A stretch of DNA of 64,000 bases from assembly GCA_964036665.1 (NCBI GenBank), contig OZ038531.1, positions 1,860,001 to 1,924,000 on the forward strand, written 5' to 3'. Positions 33,600-45,503 of this stretch are shown here, one piece after another. Origin of the DNA: Gordius sp. MW1. Its lineage: Eukaryota > Nematomorpha > Gordioida > Gordea > Gordiidae. Position 1 is the first letter of the stretch, and every line of letters begins with the position of its first letter. Under the pieces are notes generated by a model that had not been told where the DNA came from, made no database searches, and worked only from the letters and a program-made list of their open reading frames with translations. Position numbers and translations under genes: made by a program.

Positions 33600-34830
33600 A
33601 TTTTTTTTTTAATGATATAAAATACTTTATTTTAACTTTAATTGTATACAAATTTACATTAACGACTAAAAAGTATAATAAGAAAGGTATAAACGCGCGA
33701 AGACTAAACGGATGGCATCGAGCCGTGAATGGAAATCGTGTTAGATCTAACGATTTCCATTGTAATCTTCTGTCTGATGTAATACGACTCTTTCGAATCC
33801 GATGAGACCATGGAAATTGCTCTCCCAATTTGCTTCAAAAAAGAGAGGCATTGGATGCCTAGGTTTCCGATTGTGGAAGCCACTAAGGGAATAAATATTG
33901 TTTCTGAAAGGGAAGACTATTTATTTGACTTCCTACTTTCAGTGCTGACTAAAAGGTCAGGAGAGGAGTTGGAGGGGGCGAATATGTCGACCGTGGTGAA
34001 GTCCCAAGTGAGATTCAGTCCGCGGGACCAGGGGATGAGCGTAACGCCGTCGGGTCTTTTTCCATCTAGTGTGCTGAGGCCGACGGGTTCCAAGGTATTT
34101 GGAAAGCCTGCCTTCCTTAGGTACTGGCCGATTAGTTTGTTAATCGCCGTGTGCCTGGGGTTGCTCCCTTTGCTGTATTTGCAGTGGAGGGGGTGATGGC
34201 CATTGGGTTGGACCGGCTGTTTACATTGGTCGCATACGAATGGGGATACGATGTCACAGCCGAGACGCAGGCCTATGGCAATGCGTAGCTCCTCATCAGA
34301 CATGTGAAGTCCCAGGTTCCTGCTAGGGATTGCCTGGAGCCATTCGTAACCGCTGTTGGAAGAAGCCCAGTTGAAAAACTGTTTTCCTTGAAATAGGTCG
34401 TTCGGAGAGAGGTAAGCTACGGAACGTGCTATCAAGGGAAGGTCCCATTCCTTCTGGGTCACTCCAAGTGGTCGGTTGGCTGATTCGAGCTTTTCCGTAT
34501 CCCAGAGGCGTAGAGCCTCCTGAAGGTGCGGGTCTGAGAGAGATGTCAAAGCGGTGATTAGCGGGTCGGTACTCATACGTGACGATATAAAACCCGCTAA
34601 TGCAATCTGTCTCGGGGATCTTATGCCAATCCCCCCTCTCTTAGAAGGGAGGGATGCTTGGAGCCATTGGCGGGACTAAACTTTATATTGAGACAGGACT
34701 CAAAAAGTGATTGAATGCCCCGTTCGATCATATTGAGTTGTTCGGGACAGCTGTAGATAGGTGATGCACGCAAGGCGTGATTTATTTTTGGGATTAGCAG
34801 GAAATTTTTTGCCAAAAAGATTGTTTCCAA
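33600..34830 (-). mobile_element. 5'-truncated LINE with restriction-like endonuclease and poly(A) tail
   Basis: Reverse-transcribed fragment ending in a run of about 11 A on the minus strand (33601-33611). It keeps the end of the reverse transcriptase and the C-terminal endonuclease. The 5' side stops near the family H MITE at 34850. The coding part is described separately. Confidence 0.75.
33917..34830 (-). pseudogene. LINE reverse transcriptase C-terminus plus CCHC and restriction-like endonuclease
   Basis: Two overlapping pieces in different frames (34830-34621 and 34576-33917), with a disruption near 34600. The upstream piece is a typical RT thumb region (LLREGGLA). The downstream piece has DEELRIAIGLRLGC, a CCHC motif (C-x2-C...H-x3-C in CDQCKQPVQPNGHHPLHC), and then the endonuclease core KRPDGVTLIPW followed by WDFTTVD. 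A CCHC followed by RPD and a later Asp is the signature of restriction-like endonuclease LINEs such as the R2 group. The missing 5' part and the frameshift make it inactive. Confidence 0.75.
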
Positions 34831-34849
34831 ATTAAATAAAAAGTATACA

Positions 34850-35021
34850 CATGGGCGTAGCCAGGTTTTGGATTAGGGGGGGGGGGCAAAACGTTTAAAA
34901 GTTTAATTAGAGGGGAACAAAACATAATTTTTTTTTAATTTTTAAGGGTTTTTGCATTGAAAAATTTTTTCCCCGTAATTTAGAGGGGGGCGGCCCCTCT
35001 GCCCCTCTGGCTACGCCCGTG
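34850..35021. mobile_element. hAT-type MITE family H, copy 6, perfect TSD
   Basis: CATGGGCGTAGCCAGG at the left and GGCTACGCCCGTG at the right. It is flanked by the perfect 8-bp duplication AGTATACA (34842-34849 and 35022-35029), which fixes the family ends and supports a hAT transposase. Confidence 0.92.
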
Positions 35022-35029
35022 AGTATACA

Positions 35030-38000
35030 ATAACCATTTTATTAAAAGTATTTGGATCTAATATATTTAATATAATAATAGTTAACAGTAACACAATAAG
35101 TAATAATGACCCTTTATTCATATAAAATTGAATTTTATTAAGTAAATTGTGTTGAGTACTGAAAAATATAAGTTTAAATACTAATTATATACTTCTTTAT
35201 AAATTATAAAATTTGTGGTATCCTTCCTTCCTACCCCGCGCTTTGCTATATTATTTTTCCTCTAGATGGTATGTTATTTATTCCCCGTATATTTACATTT
35301 CCCCATCACGCATCAATGATTTTTGTATATGCATACACAACGCGTACTGAATCGATAATTGATAGATACCGATCATTATTTCTTTTTCCTTTTTAAAATA
35401 TAATATAATACCCCAAACCAGAATGATGTGAATTTAAATAGAACATTTAATAATATTCGTGAAAATATTCACGGTTGTTTAAATTTATTAACACCAATAA
35501 AATCTTTATCATCCTGACCGAACAGAATTCTCCTTAACCCAATTCTAACACGCAACCCTAAATACGATGGAGGGAGGATTGCAATAACGTCACAATTTAA
35601 ATCACTTGATTTCTATGCTAATTATAATTGAAACACATCGGATGAGGAAAAATGTAAGGATTTATTTAATTTCAATTTACAAATAATGCATTTGAATAAA
35701 GGAGGTTTTTCTACAAAGGGAGGTTTTGCGATGGGGTGAGATTACAATTATAAATTTTGTTAAGTTTTTTATTTTTATTCTGTATTTAACAGTTTTTATT
35801 TTACAAAATTAAAAATCAAGAAATGTGTGTAGTTCGGAGATCTTCAGGCAGGGTTGAGCAATTGATAGCAGATGGCTTACTTAAAGAAAAACGTTATTAC
35901 AAAAATGGCATCAAAAAAATCTTGCCACTTCCGCGTAAAATTAACCCGCGGTAAAAGTGTTGACCTATCCCTTTTTTCTTATAAGGGTTGGAGAACCATT
36001 CTCTAACTTTTTTACGTTAAATATCATTAATAAGATTTTTGTATCCGCACTATAACTAAAAACATTTTTGTATACTACATGGATACCACAGTACTGATAA
36101 AGATCTTGCTGCGAAGAAATTCATAAAAATTTTAATCTTATCTTGTATTTTTGGTTGCTGTAATTCAGATATTTCTTTCTTTAGCAATAACAGATATGAA
36201 AACAAAAGTGTGCTTACCATTTTAAAAACAAAAGATGGCCTTCGGAGGTTATGAAACAAAGCAAAAATGGCAATTTTCTTAAACTACGATATCATAATAC
36301 CAAACATTGGTTGATAGGAAAATGGTAACTATAAGCAACGCATTTTTGTAAATGGTTGCGCTTACTTACATACATGGTAAGTTTAGCAATCGCTAGTTTC
36401 ATTAGTCTCACTTCAGCTGAATTTCATATTTTAATTTTGGTATCGTTTCAATTGACAAAAGTTCATTTGTAAAAATCTCTAAACTCCCGTTCTTTAAAAA
36501 AATCGCTTCTGTGCAAAATCTAACATAGTCAAAATCTAATATAGACAATAATTGCTTATGCGCATGCTAGTTTAATAACTTTTTTATGTTTTTAACTCCA
36601 CAAATCTAATACAGGCAATAATTGCTTATGCGCATGCGCAGTTATAAGTGTGACTTAAAACCCTCTGCGTTTGGTAAGTTTTCCAATATTATTATCATTT
36701 ATTTTGTAAATTTCACTTCTGTGCAAAATGTATATAGGCAAAATGTAATATAGGCAAGGGTTAGATTTAGATATAGGGTTAGGGTTAGATTTAGATATTT
36801 AGAGATTTTTACAAATGAACTTTTGTCAATTGAACCAGATTCTTTAATTTTCGCTTCTGCACAGCCGTTCGAATGTTAATCGGTTCAAAGACTAATCAAA
36901 TTCACCCAAATATTTGCTCAAAGTAATGTCATAACACTATCATCATGGTCATTACACTACCGGTAAGTGTCATAACATAAAAGTTAGATAACTTTAGATA
37001 ACTTACCATTTTGTTTGATGAATACAAGTGAAAGAAGGCAAAAAGAACATTTTATCAACGATGTTATAGATTATGGTATTGGTATAAATGAGCAGAATTT
37101 CTATCACTTATATGAATCATCATAATGGCAAGCTATTAAAGTGCTTGTAAGCAAATTTTATAGAATGCTTACTTAGGATAATGTCATATATGGTGTTTTC
37201 ACTAAACCCATAAGGACAAGACAAAAGGCAGAGGATTGATGTAAGCCCTGATATAATATTTTTATTCATCATTGATACTTTGAATATGATTGTTATAGAT
37301 GATTAAAATAAACATTTTACACTTGTCTATCATGTTTAAATATCATGCAACATATTAAAAATTTGAATACAAATGTCATATAATTTTTTAAAGAATTCTA
37401 ACTTTTAAGCTATCCTCGTACAGATAGGCACAATTGCAAATATATCTATTAGCTATGCATGACAAAATCCAAATATGATAATTTAGACTGTCTGAATGAA
37501 TCTATTTCTAGAATAAACTGCAATTAAATTTTAATTTTGTGGGTCTTAATTTGTTATACAACTCTGACAATTTTTTAACACAGTCTTTGGGAGCATTGTT
37601 AGATATTCTTTCTACTGTAGAAACGAGTGGGGGTCAAAGGAGCTCATCAGGAAAAAAAGGAGCACACTTTGTTTATTGAAAATAAATCAAGGCAAAACTA
37701 TCAAACCTATTTCTAAGAAGAATTTGCACAAAGAAGGGTGTATTAATTTTAAAATAACCCTAACCCAAATCAAGAAATCAGTCCCTCATTTTTTTTAAAA
37801 AACATATCATCTCATAAAATGTCAATATACATCATGCAATTATATCACATATAAACGAAATGATACAATAAAATCTTTTCATACATGATTGACTATTATT
37901 ATAAGTAGGAAAAAACATCAGGATAAATAAAATATGTAATTTTATAAATATCCATAGTTGGTATTTAAAAAATATAAGTGCTAAATTATACAATAAAATC

Positions 38001-38278
38001 TTTCCATACATAAATGACTTTTATTATACGTATAACATCAGGATAAGGTATTTGCTAAAACAATATGTTAAATTCTGATATACATGATGAGAAATGTTCC
38101 AATACAATCTTTATATATTCATATATTTACTTGTTATGATTTCACTAGGACTTGTTAATATAAAATATTTTGTGCTAAGACAATATGTTAAATTCTGATG
38201 AATAATATGAGATAAGTTCCAATAAATTCTCTAAAAATTTATGTATATATTACTTGTTACAAATTCAAATTCACCATA
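35030..38278. other. AT-rich DNA, mostly unassigned
   Basis: Includes a 43-codon plus-strand frame at 35823-35954 (Lys/Arg-rich, unknown). A duplicated ATTGCTTATGCGCATGC sequence lies near 36551 and 36619. Telomere-like TTAGGGTTAGG repeats are at 36765-36810. Diverged tandem segments with CAATAAAATCTTT lie at about 37860-38240. The motif GTCAAAGGAGC near 37634 is an inverted relative of the last exon of the gene at 38279-38777. No gene can be supported. Confidence 0.4.
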
Positions 38279-38777
38279 TCAAAAAAACCCTGAGCAATCA
38301 TGACGAGTTTCGCTCCTATTTCTGTGCTCCTTTGACCGGTTCCCGTAGAAACACAACTTAAAATCTGAAATTTTAAAATGTATTTATTTCTTTAATTAAA
38401 ATTTTCTAAAAATTACTTACTTTCATCAATGAACTTAGATTCCTCAATGTCTATTAAAAACTTAGATTTCTCAATATCTAAATCTAGTCAAATGATAAGA
38501 AATTATAAATATTTTTTTAAAAGGTTTTTTTTAATCACCTAAGGTGCTTATTGTAGACGTTTCCTCAAAAACCTTTTCTATAAAGATTATATTATTATAA
38601 AATTGCTATTTTGTTTTTCACCTCCTCTAGATCCTCTGCTATAACACATGTAAAATTATAAATGTTTATAAGATTAACTACACATATAATTACAAGCATA
38701 TTTAAGGTTGAGATAGTAATAGGTTCATGAGAATTTTGATAAGCCACTGCCTCTACAGATAATATAAAGTTGTCCAT
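38279..38777 (-). CDS. Second micro-exon-like gene, small membrane or secreted protein
   Basis: Exons in order: 38777-38622, 38572-38539 (or 38577-38539), 38483-38421 and 38364-38279 (TGA). Splice sites are GT/AG. With the 34-nt form of exon 2 the phases run 0,1,1 and give 112 residues. With the 39-nt form, exons 2 and 3 (39 and 63 nt) are both symmetric phase-1 exons divisible by three. The product has a hydrophobic segment around residues 28-47 starting MLVIICVVNLI, then an acidic part (EDLEE), a repeat of the type DIEKSKF / DIEESKF, and a basic Cys-containing tail. No family recognised. The hAT element starts about 100 bp upstream, so the promoter or first exon may have been displaced. The start is uncertain. 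Confidence 0.45.
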
Positions 38778-38890
38778 GATTAAGCATTTTGTTTACATGT
38801 TTTAGGTATAAAATTACAAATTACAATTGTTTTAATAATCAGTTTCAGTTGTTAATATAAAACTCAGTCTTGTTAAGGAGCGGTGCTACA

Positions 38891-38916
38891 GTAGCGGCGC
38901 TCCTGAGCGCCGCTAC
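38891..38916. repeat. 26-bp perfect palindrome in hAT left end
   Basis: GTAGCGGCGCTC-CT-GAGCGCCGCTAC, directly after CA. It is very GC-rich in an AT-rich setting and could be a transposase site or a hairpin. Confidence 0.85.
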
Positions 38917-40874
38917 ATTTTTTAAAAAAAAGCTGGAGCGCCACTCCTATTTAAAAATGAGGAGCGGGAGCGGGAATCGCTCCTTTTAGGGCTGGAGCGG
39001 AGGAGCGCCGCTTCTCCGCTCCTTTAAATTTAATAAATAAATTATATTATTTTTTAAATATTAATAATGTTTGTTAATTAAAATTTAATGAAAATATAAT
39101 TTTATTTAAATTTAATTTATTCATTATAAAATGTTGAGCCGAATTTTATTTTGATTTTTCATCTAATCATTTGAAACATTAAACATCTGTTTTTCCTGTT
39201 TTATATTAAAAATTTTTTAAAAAACTGTAAGTCATATTAATTTTTTATATAATAAAAAATAGTTTTTCCATGGATCTAGAGATTATAGAAGATGAAGAAG
39301 AAACCGAAGTGAAATTTCCATTTCCACCATTTAAAAAATATTTCAAGCTGATTGATACTACAGATGATAAAGTCAGATTAAAGGCGAAATGCCTATTGTG
39401 CATTAATAACAAAATTATTTCTTTCTCTAAAATTAGCAGCTTTAATTTAAAAAAACACTTGAAGGTAAAATCAATATTTCTTTATTTAATAATAATTTTT
39501 TTAAAATGGTTTTAATTATATTTGGGCAATTCATTACATACATTAGTTGAGCTTATAAATTTAATTTACATTTAGAAAGTACATGATAATCAATATTCAA
39601 AAATTGAAAATCATATCAATACCTATAAATATAATAAATCTCCCTCTTCTGAGAAAAAACAGTCAATATTAAATTTTGGTCAAAAAACATATGAACCTAC
39701 AAAAACTGAGGGAGATAATGCAATCATTGATTATGTCATTGAGACACTAGTTCCTTTATTAACTGTAGATAATCCTAGCTTTGTCAAAATGATACAAACG
39801 TTTTCCCCTTCAGCAAAGGTAATGTGCCGCCAAACACTAATAGCAAAGATAGGTTTGCGTTATGATAAAATGATGGATGATATTATAGAAATGCTTTCTG
39901 GAGTATCTTATGTGTGTACCACAGCTGATTGCTGGAGTGGATTTAGAAGGTAGTGTCTAAATTTTTTTAAATGTGCTTGATTAATTTAACTTATAAAGGT
40001 CTTTTTTGGGTGTAACTGCTCATTGGATTGACACAAAATCATTGCAAAGAAAATCAGCAGCTTTAGCCCTAAGACGTGTTCAAGGCAAGCATACTTTTGT
40101 TTGATGTTTTGGCCAAGATGATAATTGATATACACAAAAGTTTTAAAATTCAGAATAAAGTAATAAAAACCATTACTGATAATGGTAGGAACTTTGTGAA
40201 GGCATTCAGGTAATCTCAAATATATATTTTAAAATTATAACTTTCCTTTTATTTTTTAGAATGTTTGAAGATAAAAGTTATGAGATTGATGATGATTTGC
40301 AATTTGTGGATATTGATGATATCCTAAATAATAGGGCAGAAAGCTGTGATTATCTCCCTCAACATTCAAGATGTGCTTGTCACAGTCTTAATTTGGTGGC
40401 AACAGTTGATGCAGAGAAAGCTTTAGGGGATAGAAGCTTTAAAATAGTATCTCAAAGTTTATTTCAAAAGTGTCAATCTTTGTGGAATAAACAAAATATG
40501 TCTACAAATATGGCAGACTAAATTATCAGAAAGTTGGGTAGGTATCTAATATGCCCAAATTCCACTAGGTGGAATTCGTATTATGAGTCCATGGTTTTGC
40601 TAGATAAAATGTTAGATGAAAAACAAAAGGACCTTGATGAGTTGTGTGATAACCTTGGGCTTATGCGTTTTAATTCCCAAGAACGTAAATTTATTAAAGA
40701 GTATAGTCAAGTAAATATTCAAATATAATCGTTATCTTAGTGATATAAATAAATTTTAGGTTATGGAACCTATTAAAAAATCTCTGAAAATTCTTGAAGG
40801 GGAGCTTCATATGGACATGGGTTTCCTAAGTCCTACCATTTTTAAACTCATTTCAAAATTAAATGAATTATCAG

Positions 40875-41009
40875 TGTAATATACTCAATATGCAAATAGT
40901 TTATTATTTTTAAAATAACATCTGGTAATGATAATTTATATACTCCAGGTATATAGAACTAAACGATATTATAAATAACGTGTATAAACACAAATTGTAT
41001 AACATTACA
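40875..41009 (-). repeat. 3' LTR of Ty3 element 2
   Basis: 135 bp, TG...CA, no difference from its partner seen. Confidence 0.92.
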
Positions 41010-41029
41010 TTTCTTCCCACTTTCAAAAG

Positions 41030-42788
41030 CTAAAACTCTTCATGATAACGTAACGGAGGATTTCGCTTTCTGGTCGATCGCCTTAACGGAATCGGACTTG
41101 CAACTTTTTCAACATTCGTTTCCAGACTAGTATTCGAACTTGCAACTTTTTCAACATTCGGTTCCAGACTAGTATGGTTAGTTTCGACGAACTGGGATTG
41201 CATCCTGAATTTTAACTGATCCGCGTGTTTCCGTTTAATTCCTTTATCAGTGCGAACATTATATGAATATGGACCTTTACGTTCTATGATAAATCCTTGG
41301 TACCAACCCGCTTTAATTTCATTCCGGATCCATACTGGATCTCCAAGATTAAATTCCCTATAACATGCTTTTCGGTCATGATAGTTCTTTTGTTTAGCTA
41401 ATCTCTCCTTCCACTTTTCTTTCGGATCTGGTCGAATAAGGTCCAACGCTGTCCTTACTCTTCTTCCCAACAACAATTCCGCCGGAGCTTTACCCGTGGT
41501 TGCCTGAGATGTATTCCTGTATGTCATAATTATTTGTTGAAGGCATAATTCTTTCTCTCCCCCTGATTTTCTTGCTGCCCAGTATCTTGATTTTAGCGTT
41601 CGGATCATTCTCTCAGCTAATCCATTTGTTTTGGGGTGATATGGAGTGGATGTTACGTGCTTAATGTTGTTGTTGTTACAAAATTTTGTGAATTCTTCAC
41701 CGACAAATTGTGGTCCATTGTCCGATACTATTTGCAAGGGAATACCGAACCTGCAAAACCAATTTCGTAACTGCCTCACAATTTGTGGTCCTTTAATCGA
41801 CGATAGTGTGGCTACCTCCACCCATTTCGATAATGCATCAATTAAAACCAACCAATAATTTCCTTCGACAGGTCCGGCAATATCTATATGAACTCGATCC
41901 CAAGGACGGTCAGGTACGGACCAAGAATATAAGGGAACTTCTTGTTCGGCTTGTCGGCCTTCTTGACAACCGTCACATTCCTTTACAAACAAATCAATAC
42001 TCTTGTCCATTCCGGGCCACCAAACATAATATCGGGCTAAATTAAGCATTCCTGTAATACCGGGGTGTCCTTGGTGTAATATTTTTAAAACTAAATTTTG
42101 TAGGTTCCTCGGTATTATTAACCGATTTCCACACAATAATAATCCATCTTCAAATGACAGTTCCTCCATTCGATTGTAGTACGTTTTCATGTCAAAACGG
42201 CATTTTTTTAAATCAAACCGCCATTTACGGTTAATCGCTGAAATTAATTCACGACAAAAAGGATCTTGTTTAATAGATGTTTTTAGCATTTCATAATCTA
42301 ACTTTAATTCATCTAACATAAGTAATCCTACGTGATTGATCTGATCCGTTTCAAGGTATTTTGGATCTGGCAGTCTTGACAATGCATCAGCGCATTGATT
42401 GTTTTTTCCTGATCGGTATTTTATGTCGTATTGATATCCATTTAAAAATAAAGCCCATCGAATTAATCGATTATTGATCACTTTCGGTAAATCCCGATGA
42501 TTCCCGAATAATCTCTCTAGAGGTTTGTGATCCGTCATCAATACAAATTTTCGACCCCGTACGTATTGATCGAATTTCTGAACACCGAACACAATAGCTC
42601 GCGCTTCCCGATCAATTGTAGAGTATCGTTTTTCGGACTCGCTTAACGTCCTGGACGCGTATGCAATAGCTCTTTCGGACCCGTCTGCATATAAGTGTGA
42701 TAGTACAGCACCTACACCAGTTTCAGAAGCATCTACCGTTAGGTATAACGGCAATGAGGTTGAATACGGTACCAAAGTATTTGACGTT
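41030..42788 (-). pseudogene. Ty3 element 2 Pol, C-terminal part (RNase H, integrase)
   Basis: RNase H begins LTVDASETGVGAVLS and has TDHKPL. The integrase finger has HQGHPGI and CDGCQ. The core has VHIDIAGP (Asp), VSDNGPQF (Asp) and GLAERMI (Glu), so the DDE triad is complete. The C-terminus is basic and holds an imperfect repeat of about 20 residues (LEPNVEKVASSNTS / LETNVEKVASPIPL). Removing the insertion and one GAAAG copy would put this part in frame with the reverse-transcriptase half. Confidence 0.88.
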
Positions 42789-42793
42789 GAAAG

Positions 42794-43371
42794 TATCGTA
42801 TTCCTGGAAAATACGATTTAAGTACTAAAAAAGGTCTAAGAGAAGGGGAATCATCAACATAAATAAATTGGAAGATCTGAGGAAAGTTATTGGAAAATAT
42901 TGGGTAAGGGGGATAGGAAATTTCGAGGGCCGGGGAAAACCTTTTCCCCGGGAATGGTATTGTATTATTTCTACACCTCACATGTCTATAAATTTTATTG
43001 ATAACATCACAGAATCAACTAATTATCGAAATATAAAAATGTATTAATTATTGATATCAAAATTATCAACAATCCGATAAGACGCGTATATCGAAAATCA
43101 CTCACGCGTAAGAAATAACAAATACGTATAAGCATAAGCGCGTCGGGGGGGGAGGAATATACGCGTACTAGAAATTAAATGTACAGGAATAGAGTTCTAT
43201 GTACTACACATTAACTAGCATGTCCATGAAAGGCAGATGGTGTCGTAGACTACTACATTCTGAAGAACAAAAGAGAATAAGAGTACCTCGCGTATTATCA
43301 TATACGTGTTAGAAAGTTAGCGGCGTTGTATGGGGGGGGGGGTAGGTATCCTCGTATCGAGAGATACGATA
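42794..43371. mobile_element. Hairpin-ended element family P, copy 2, nested in Ty3 element 2
   Basis: 578 bp between 5-bp duplications GAAAG (42789-42793 and 43372-43376). The ends read TATCGTATTCC... and ...GATACGATA, an 8-bp inverted repeat, and each end folds into its own hairpin (ATCGTATT...AATACGAT; TCGTATC...GATACGA). Interior landmarks: a CCGGGGAAAAccTTTTCCCCGG palindrome, TATAAA, and GCGCGTCGGGGGGG. No coding capacity. Related to 11323-11845. Confidence 0.75.
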
Positions 43372-44729
43372 GAAAGCATCAGTTTAACATCGTTAAAAAT
43401 CTTCTGCTCTTTAGCCGTCCATTTCCAACCTATTGATGAGCCCGTCAATGCATGCAAGGGTGCGCATTTTTCGTGTAACATTGGAATGAACCTTTCCTGA
43501 TAATTAACTAGTCCTAAAAAGGAACGTAGTTCTTTTTTGTTTTGTGGTTGTTGAAAATTAACAATGGCTTCCACTCGCTCTTGAGTTGGGTGGATCCCTG
43601 TTGCATCGATCACATGTCCCAAATATTTAACGGAATTTTGGAAAAATTTAACCTTTTCCTTCTTTGCTTTTAGACCAGCGTCCTGTACCCTTTTTAGTAC
43701 CTCGTTGAGATTTTTCAGGTGATCCTTTTCATTTACTCCTGTAACTATGATATCGTCTAGAAGTACCCCAGTATGGGGAATCCCCTCTAATAATTCTTCC
43801 ATATAACGTTGGAATAAATTTGGCGCTATTGAAAGTCCAAATGGAAGACGTTTATATCGATAATAACCTAAATGTGTTGCAATAGTGAGATAATGTCGCG
43901 ACTTTTCTTCGACCTTCATCTGAAGATAGGCATCCCGTAAATCAATTACTGTAAATTTTTGCCCTCCTGCGATCTTCAGAATCAAATCGTCAAATGTCGG
44001 AAGTAGATGGTTGTTTAAAGTTAGGAAGGGGTTAATAGTCACTCTAAAATCTCCGCAGATTCTAATGGACTTATTTGATTTTAATACATTTACAATAGGA
44101 GTTGCCCATGTTATTGGTGTTGTTGCAGGATCAACATGTTCAATTATCTCTTCGTCCAATAATCTTCTGATTTCCTCTTCAACTTTATTCCTTAAAGGGA
44201 AAGGAACCCTTCGTGCAGGCACTGCTATGGCTCTGGCTTCTTCCTTTACAAAAAGATTCACCTCATAATCTTTAATACACCCAGTGCCATCACTGAACAC
44301 ATTCGTATACTTTTCAACCAACTCCTCTTCTATGTTTTGAGGTTTTTCTTCTATAGCATTAATTTTAACTAGATGAGGAAGTTGTAGGTGAAAGGCTTCC
44401 ATCCAGTTTAACCCAAATATGGCATCATCTTCTACCGTAGTTACAATAGCTGTTAACTTTTTGTTTAAATTAACATAGACCTGTGTTTCTCCACATATAG
44501 GAACTGGACTATTCCCAAAAGCTTTTATCTTGGAGCATGGTGTTAATTTAGGTGAATTTAACATGTTGTAGATACTCTTGTTGATTAATGATACTGATGA
44601 GCCAGTATCATATAACATCTTGAAATTTTTTTGATTTATCCTTACATGGATGTATGGTTTAAGGTGATTAAAGTCATAAAGTTTGCCAATTGTATTAATA
44701 ATCTGGTTACTTTGTTTGAGGTCCTGCAC
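43317..44729 (-). pseudogene. Ty3 element 2 Pol, N-terminal part (protease, reverse transcriptase)
   Basis: Protease DTGSSVSLIN, then reverse transcriptase with PARRVPFPLR, a palm segment YKRLPFGLSIAPNLF and the catalytic box LLDD (both Asp kept, Leu in place of the usual Tyr/Phe). It continues to the connection region ending DVKLML. After this the genuine frame stops at 43377, where the 578-bp element begins; the residues beyond are insertion sequence. The C-terminal part continues at 42788. Otherwise open, so inactivated only by the insertion. Confidence 0.85.
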
Positions 44730-45481
44730 ATTTTTGCAAAATGTCCTTTATGATGACAAATGGAACATTCTTTTAAAAATGCTGGACATTGCTTTATTGC
44801 ATGTGACTTACCACATCTATAGCAATTCCTTATGAATGATTGTTGATGATCATCCTTCTTTGTAGCAAATTGTTTTATTGATTGTCTATTCTTTTGATTA
44901 GAGTACATTGGATTTGGTTTTTTATAATTTTGAATTTTGTTTAATTCATTTGAGGAAGAATTGACTTCATCATTTGCAAGATGCATGGATTCTGCTAAGT
45001 TAAAAATGTCATTGAAGGTCACATCTAGTCCTGTAGGCTTTACTGCATCCGGCCATCTAGCTCTAACGTCTATCTCCAATTGTGTATTATGCAGTCCGTG
45101 CAAAAATTGATCTCGCAATCTTTCATCCAACAATTTAAAATGACAACATTCTGCAGAAGCTTTCAATCTAGTGACATATTCAATCAATGATACATCTACT
45201 TGTTTTACACAACGAATAAAATTTAGTCTTGATTGGAATATGGTTGATTTCGTTAGGAATACCTTCTTAATTAATTTGATTAAATCTTCATATTCCAATG
45301 AGGATATATTATCTGGATAAACAAAGTTGATAAGTAATTCCACATGTTTCTGGCCCATATATCCCAATATAGTTTTTGTTCTAGTTTCTTTTGGGACATG
45401 TTTAGACTCAAAAATATTATCTAGGGTGAACAAATATGTATTAATGTTATCACCTGCCTTATATTGAGGTATTCCTTCCAT
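44642..45481 (-). CDS. Ty3 element 2 Gag, two zinc knuckles
   Basis: 279-residue structural protein that packages the element's RNA. A helical capsid-like region covers residues 1-185. A basic segment is followed by two zinc knuckles: CYRCGKSHAIKQC (C-x2-C-x3-H-x4-C, one residue shorter than the usual CCHC) and CSICHHKGHFAKMC (canonical C-x2-C-x4-H-x4-C). The start is the first Met, about 22 nt inside the LTR. The gene overlaps pol by about 88 nt, and pol is in the -1 frame, so Pol was probably made by frameshifting. I see no canonical slippery heptamer; the A-run GCAAAAATG in the overlap is a candidate. Confidence 0.88.
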   Translation of the reverse strand: MEGIPQYKAGDNINTYLFTLDNIFESKHVPKETRTKTILGYMGQKHVELLINFVYPDNISSLEYEDLIKLIKKVFLTKSTIFQSRLNFIRCVKQVDVSLIEYVTRLKASAECCHFKLLDERLRDQFLHGLHNTQLEIDVRARWPDAVKPTGLDVTFNDIFNLAESMHLANDEVNSSSNELNKIQNYKKPNPMYSNQKNRQSIKQFATKKDDHQQSFIRNCYRCGKSHAIKQCPAFLKECSICHHKGHFAKMCRTSNKVTRLLIQLANFMTLITLNHTSM

Positions 45482-45503
45482 TTTTGTTTATCGACCGCGC
45501 CAC

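Noticed and set aside
35823..35954. 43-codon Lys/Arg-rich plus-strand frame
   Set aside because: Single short frame with no neighbouring exons in phase.
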